Assembly (NCBI GenBank): GCA_030642845.1 | Contig: DAOWMZ010000120.1 | Span: 1-6,253, forward strand | Length of the DNA stretch: 6,253 nucleotides | Origin: Candidatus Zixiibacteriota bacterium | Lineage (GTDB): Bacteria > Zixibacteria > MSB-5A5 > GN15 > FEB-12 | Reading direction: 5' to 3' | Shown here: piece by piece, positions 4,439 to 6,253 of the stretch | Layout: every line of letters begins with the position of its first letter | Numbering within the stretch: position 1 is the first letter of the stretch | Made by a program: the position numbers and the translations under genes | The notes under the pieces: model-generated | What the model was told of the DNA's origin: nothing | Databases searched by the model: none | What the model saw: only the letters and a program-made list of their open reading frames with translations

Positions 4439-6253
4439 GGGTGAACGAGTAGATCTGCCATCAATAGCAATATTATTGACGCTTGGGTTATTTGGTTTGG
4501 CTTCTAACTGGACAAGTGGAGCGTTATGGGGGATTAATCATTTAGCCTTTCTGGGGCAGGGTTGGATGATTGCTTATGTAATAATTTCAATTTTCATTAT
4601 TGCTATTTTGTTTTCTAAACGCTGGGATAATCTCTTTTCTCAAATTGTAGTTAAAACTCATGACTTTATTTTTGAAAAGGGCATCTGGCCAAAAGTGCTG
4701 ATAGCTCTTTTATTTACTATTCTTTTTTATAAGTTCAGGTCTGAGACACATTTTTTGGGGGACGGGTATAATATATTGTCAGTATTTGGGCAAGGAGAGA
4801 AGTATATTATAAAATGGGTTGAGTATGGCTCGATTTTTATTATAAGAAACATCCAATCTTTGCTGGGTGGTTATACTCGTGAAACTATGGAAACAACCTG
4901 CCAAATTATATCTATATTCTCCGGTGCAATAGTAATAATCAATCTATTCTATATTGTAAAACAATTAACATTAAAACCTCAAATTAGAGTTTTAGCGTTA
5001 TTTACATTATTATTCTCTGGTGGAATATTGTTATTTTTTGGATATGTAGAGTACTATCCATTAGTATGGGCGATTGCAACTGCACTATTAAATACATCAT
5101 TACATACTCTTAAAACAGGACGTAAAATATGGTTAGTTGTGTTGTTATTTATTATTGGAATAACTATCCATATGCAGATATTATGTCTGGCTCCGGCAGT
5201 TATTTATATCGTAACATCAAAGTATTCAAAACGAATAAATAAAATAAAGTTAAATTATAAATATGCTGGAATTATAAGTGGTGGAATATTTCTGTCAGTA
5301 TTGATAGTGGTTTATATACTTAGAAGCAATGGCATTAGTTCAGTTTTTTTACCACTATTCATTGCTCCTCAAAAATACTATGGCTATTCTTTGTTTGGTT
5401 TAAAACATAGTCTGGATATTATCAATATTGTTTTTCTAATGATTCCAGGTCTTTTATTTTTACTAACACTTTTGAAAAGAAGAGATAATAATTCTGTTGA
5501 TAGCATTACTACATTTTTATTTATATCATCTTTGGGGTCAATACTATTTCTATTATTCATTGATCCAATTTTTGGAATTGGACGAGATTGGGATTTAATG
5601 TCTTTTACTCTTCTGTCTCCATTATTGCTGTTAATTCGATTTATCGATTTTAAAAAACTTGAGAAACTAAATCTTCATATTATTGCAGTCATTATAATTT
5701 CATGTTTTATGACATCATCTTATGTAGCAGCTAATACCAAAACTACCGGTTCAATTGATAGATTTGAGTCACTATTAAGATTTTATGAATTTAAAGATGA
5801 AACAGGGTGGGCAATGTTCGCCTATTATTTTCTAAACAACAACCAATACGAAAAGTCTTTAGAGATTGCAAGTTTGATGGGAGAAAATAAAATTAGACCA
5901 GATAAAACCTATCATTTGCTTGCCCTGCTAAATAAAAATATGGGCAAATATGTTGAAGCTGAAAAATATTACAAACTTGCTCTTGAATATAAGCCATACA
6001 ATCCATATTTTTTAAATGAATTAGGGCAGGTATATTTGAAAACATATAAGTATGAATTAGCTGTCAAGATATTTAAGAGGGCACATAAAATTGACAGATC
6101 GCTTATATTTATACCGGAGGGATTGGGGTTGGCATATATATATCTTGGTTTGACAGATTCAGCTTTAATTGTTGCAGATAATTTATTCAAGAACAATCCC
6201 CATTCTTCAGGCGGGCATCTGCTTTATGTGACTGTGGCAGTTTCACAAGGGCA
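4437..6253 (+). CDS. polytopic membrane protein with C-terminal TPR domain, GT-C glycosyltransferase-like (3' end outside window)
   Basis: The frame stays open for 605 codons to the right edge without a stop. About 12 hydrophobic helices are visible, roughly at residues 9-25, 42-60, 84-99, 155-174, 184-203, 206-225, 231-259, 276-297, 328-346, 353-376, 387-402 and 410-430. A long loop after the third helix carries His105-Phe-Leu-Gly-Asp-Gly110; an acidic residue in an early extracytoplasmic loop is typical of GT-C glycosyltransferases, which use lipid-linked sugars. Other striking motifs are GYVEYYP (202-208) and GRDWDLMS (382-389). From about 440 the protein is soluble, with TPRs near 491-524, 525-558 and 560-593. 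GT-C plus TPR is the layout of eukaryotic TMTC O-mannosyltransferases, but catalysis here is inferred, not shown. ATG 4437 is the first ATG after an in-frame TAA at 4419; no Shine-Dalgarno precedes it. The middle of the gene is much more AT-rich than its first 120 bases and than the epimerase gene. Confidence 0.85.
   Translation, partial: MGERVDLPSIAILLTLGLFGLASNWTSGALWGINHLAFLGQGWMIAYVIISIFIIAILFSKRWDNLFSQIVVKTHDFIFEKGIWPKVLIALLFTILFYKFRSETHFLGDGYNILSVFGQGEKYIIKWVEYGSIFIIRNIQSLLGGYTRETMETTCQIISIFSGAIVIINLFYIVKQLTLKPQIRVLALFTLLFSGGILLFFGYVEYYPLVWAIATALLNTSLHTLKTGRKIWLVVLLFIIGITIHMQILCLAPAVIYIVTSKYSKRINKIKLNYKYAGIISGGIFLSVLIVVYILRSNGISSVFLPLFIAPQKYYGYSLFGLKHSLDIINIVFLMIPGLLFLLTLLKRRDNNSVDSITTFLFISSLGSILFLLFIDPIFGIGRDWDLMSFTLLSPLLLLIRFIDFKKLEKLNLHIIAVIIISCFMTSSYVAANTKTTGSIDRFESLLRFYEFKDETGWAMFAYYFLNNNQYEKSLEIASLMGENKIRPDKTYHLLALLNKNMGKYVEAEKYYKLALEYKPYNPYFLNELGQVYLKTYKYELAVKIFKRAHKIDRSLIFIPEGLGLAYIYLGLTDSALIVADNLFKNNPHSSGGHLLYVTVAVSQG

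Noticed and set aside
5969..6196. Open minus-strand frame of 75 codons opposite the TPR region.
   Set aside because: The plus-strand frame here forms regular TPR units continuous with 500 upstream codons; the minus-strand frame shows nothing recognisable.

Overview
The window looks like chromosomal DNA from a Gram-negative-type bacterium with a moderately AT-rich genome. Three clues suggest the FCB side of the tree, possibly an uncultured lineage such as candidate division Zixibacteria: a TPR lipoprotein, a secreted cohesin-like beta-sandwich protein, and a large membrane protein with a TPR tail. This placement rests on remembered family resemblance, not on a marker gene, so it is tentative. 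No rRNA, tRNA, CRISPR array, transposase or phage gene was found.

Layout from left to right. (1) Bases 1-373 hold the 3' end of an OmpR/PhoB-type response regulator: the last helix of the receiver and a complete winged-helix DNA-binding domain. (2) Bases 424-615 encode a 63-residue cysteine-rich protein, probably zinc-binding, that ends in a peptide matching the DNA sliding-clamp binding motif. (3) Bases 616-820 are a non-coding gap with a candidate promoter whose -35 hexamer lies in the loop of a perfect 9-bp inverted repeat. (4) Bases 821-2950 hold a likely two-gene operon, a 498-residue TPR lipoprotein followed by a roughly 190-residue secreted protein, closed by a strong intrinsic terminator at 2973-2999. 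(5) Bases 2951-3295 lie between convergent genes and are repeat-rich: the terminator, a degenerate element of about 100 bp with imperfect terminal inverted repeats, and three hairpins in a row with related tails. The middle hairpin also looks like the terminator of the minus-strand gene. (6) Bases 3296-4246 (minus) encode an extended-SDR nucleotide-sugar epimerase close to the WbpP/TviC type. (7) Bases 4247-4436 form a divergent promoter region. (8) From 4437 to the right edge runs one uninterrupted plus-strand frame of 605 codons with no stop: about 12 membrane segments, then TPRs. Its start is immediately downstream of a -10-like box, so its mRNA may be leaderless.

How the genes fit together. 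The epimerase and the membrane-TPR protein are divergently arranged and could belong to one surface-glycan or protein-glycosylation locus: the epimerase would supply an activated sugar, and the membrane protein has the layout of a GT-C-type glycosyltransferase with a TPR domain. The lipoprotein and secreted protein both leave the cytoplasm and are probably co-expressed. The strongest leads for something new are the small zinc/clamp-motif protein, the TMTC-like membrane-TPR protein, and the tandem hairpin array.
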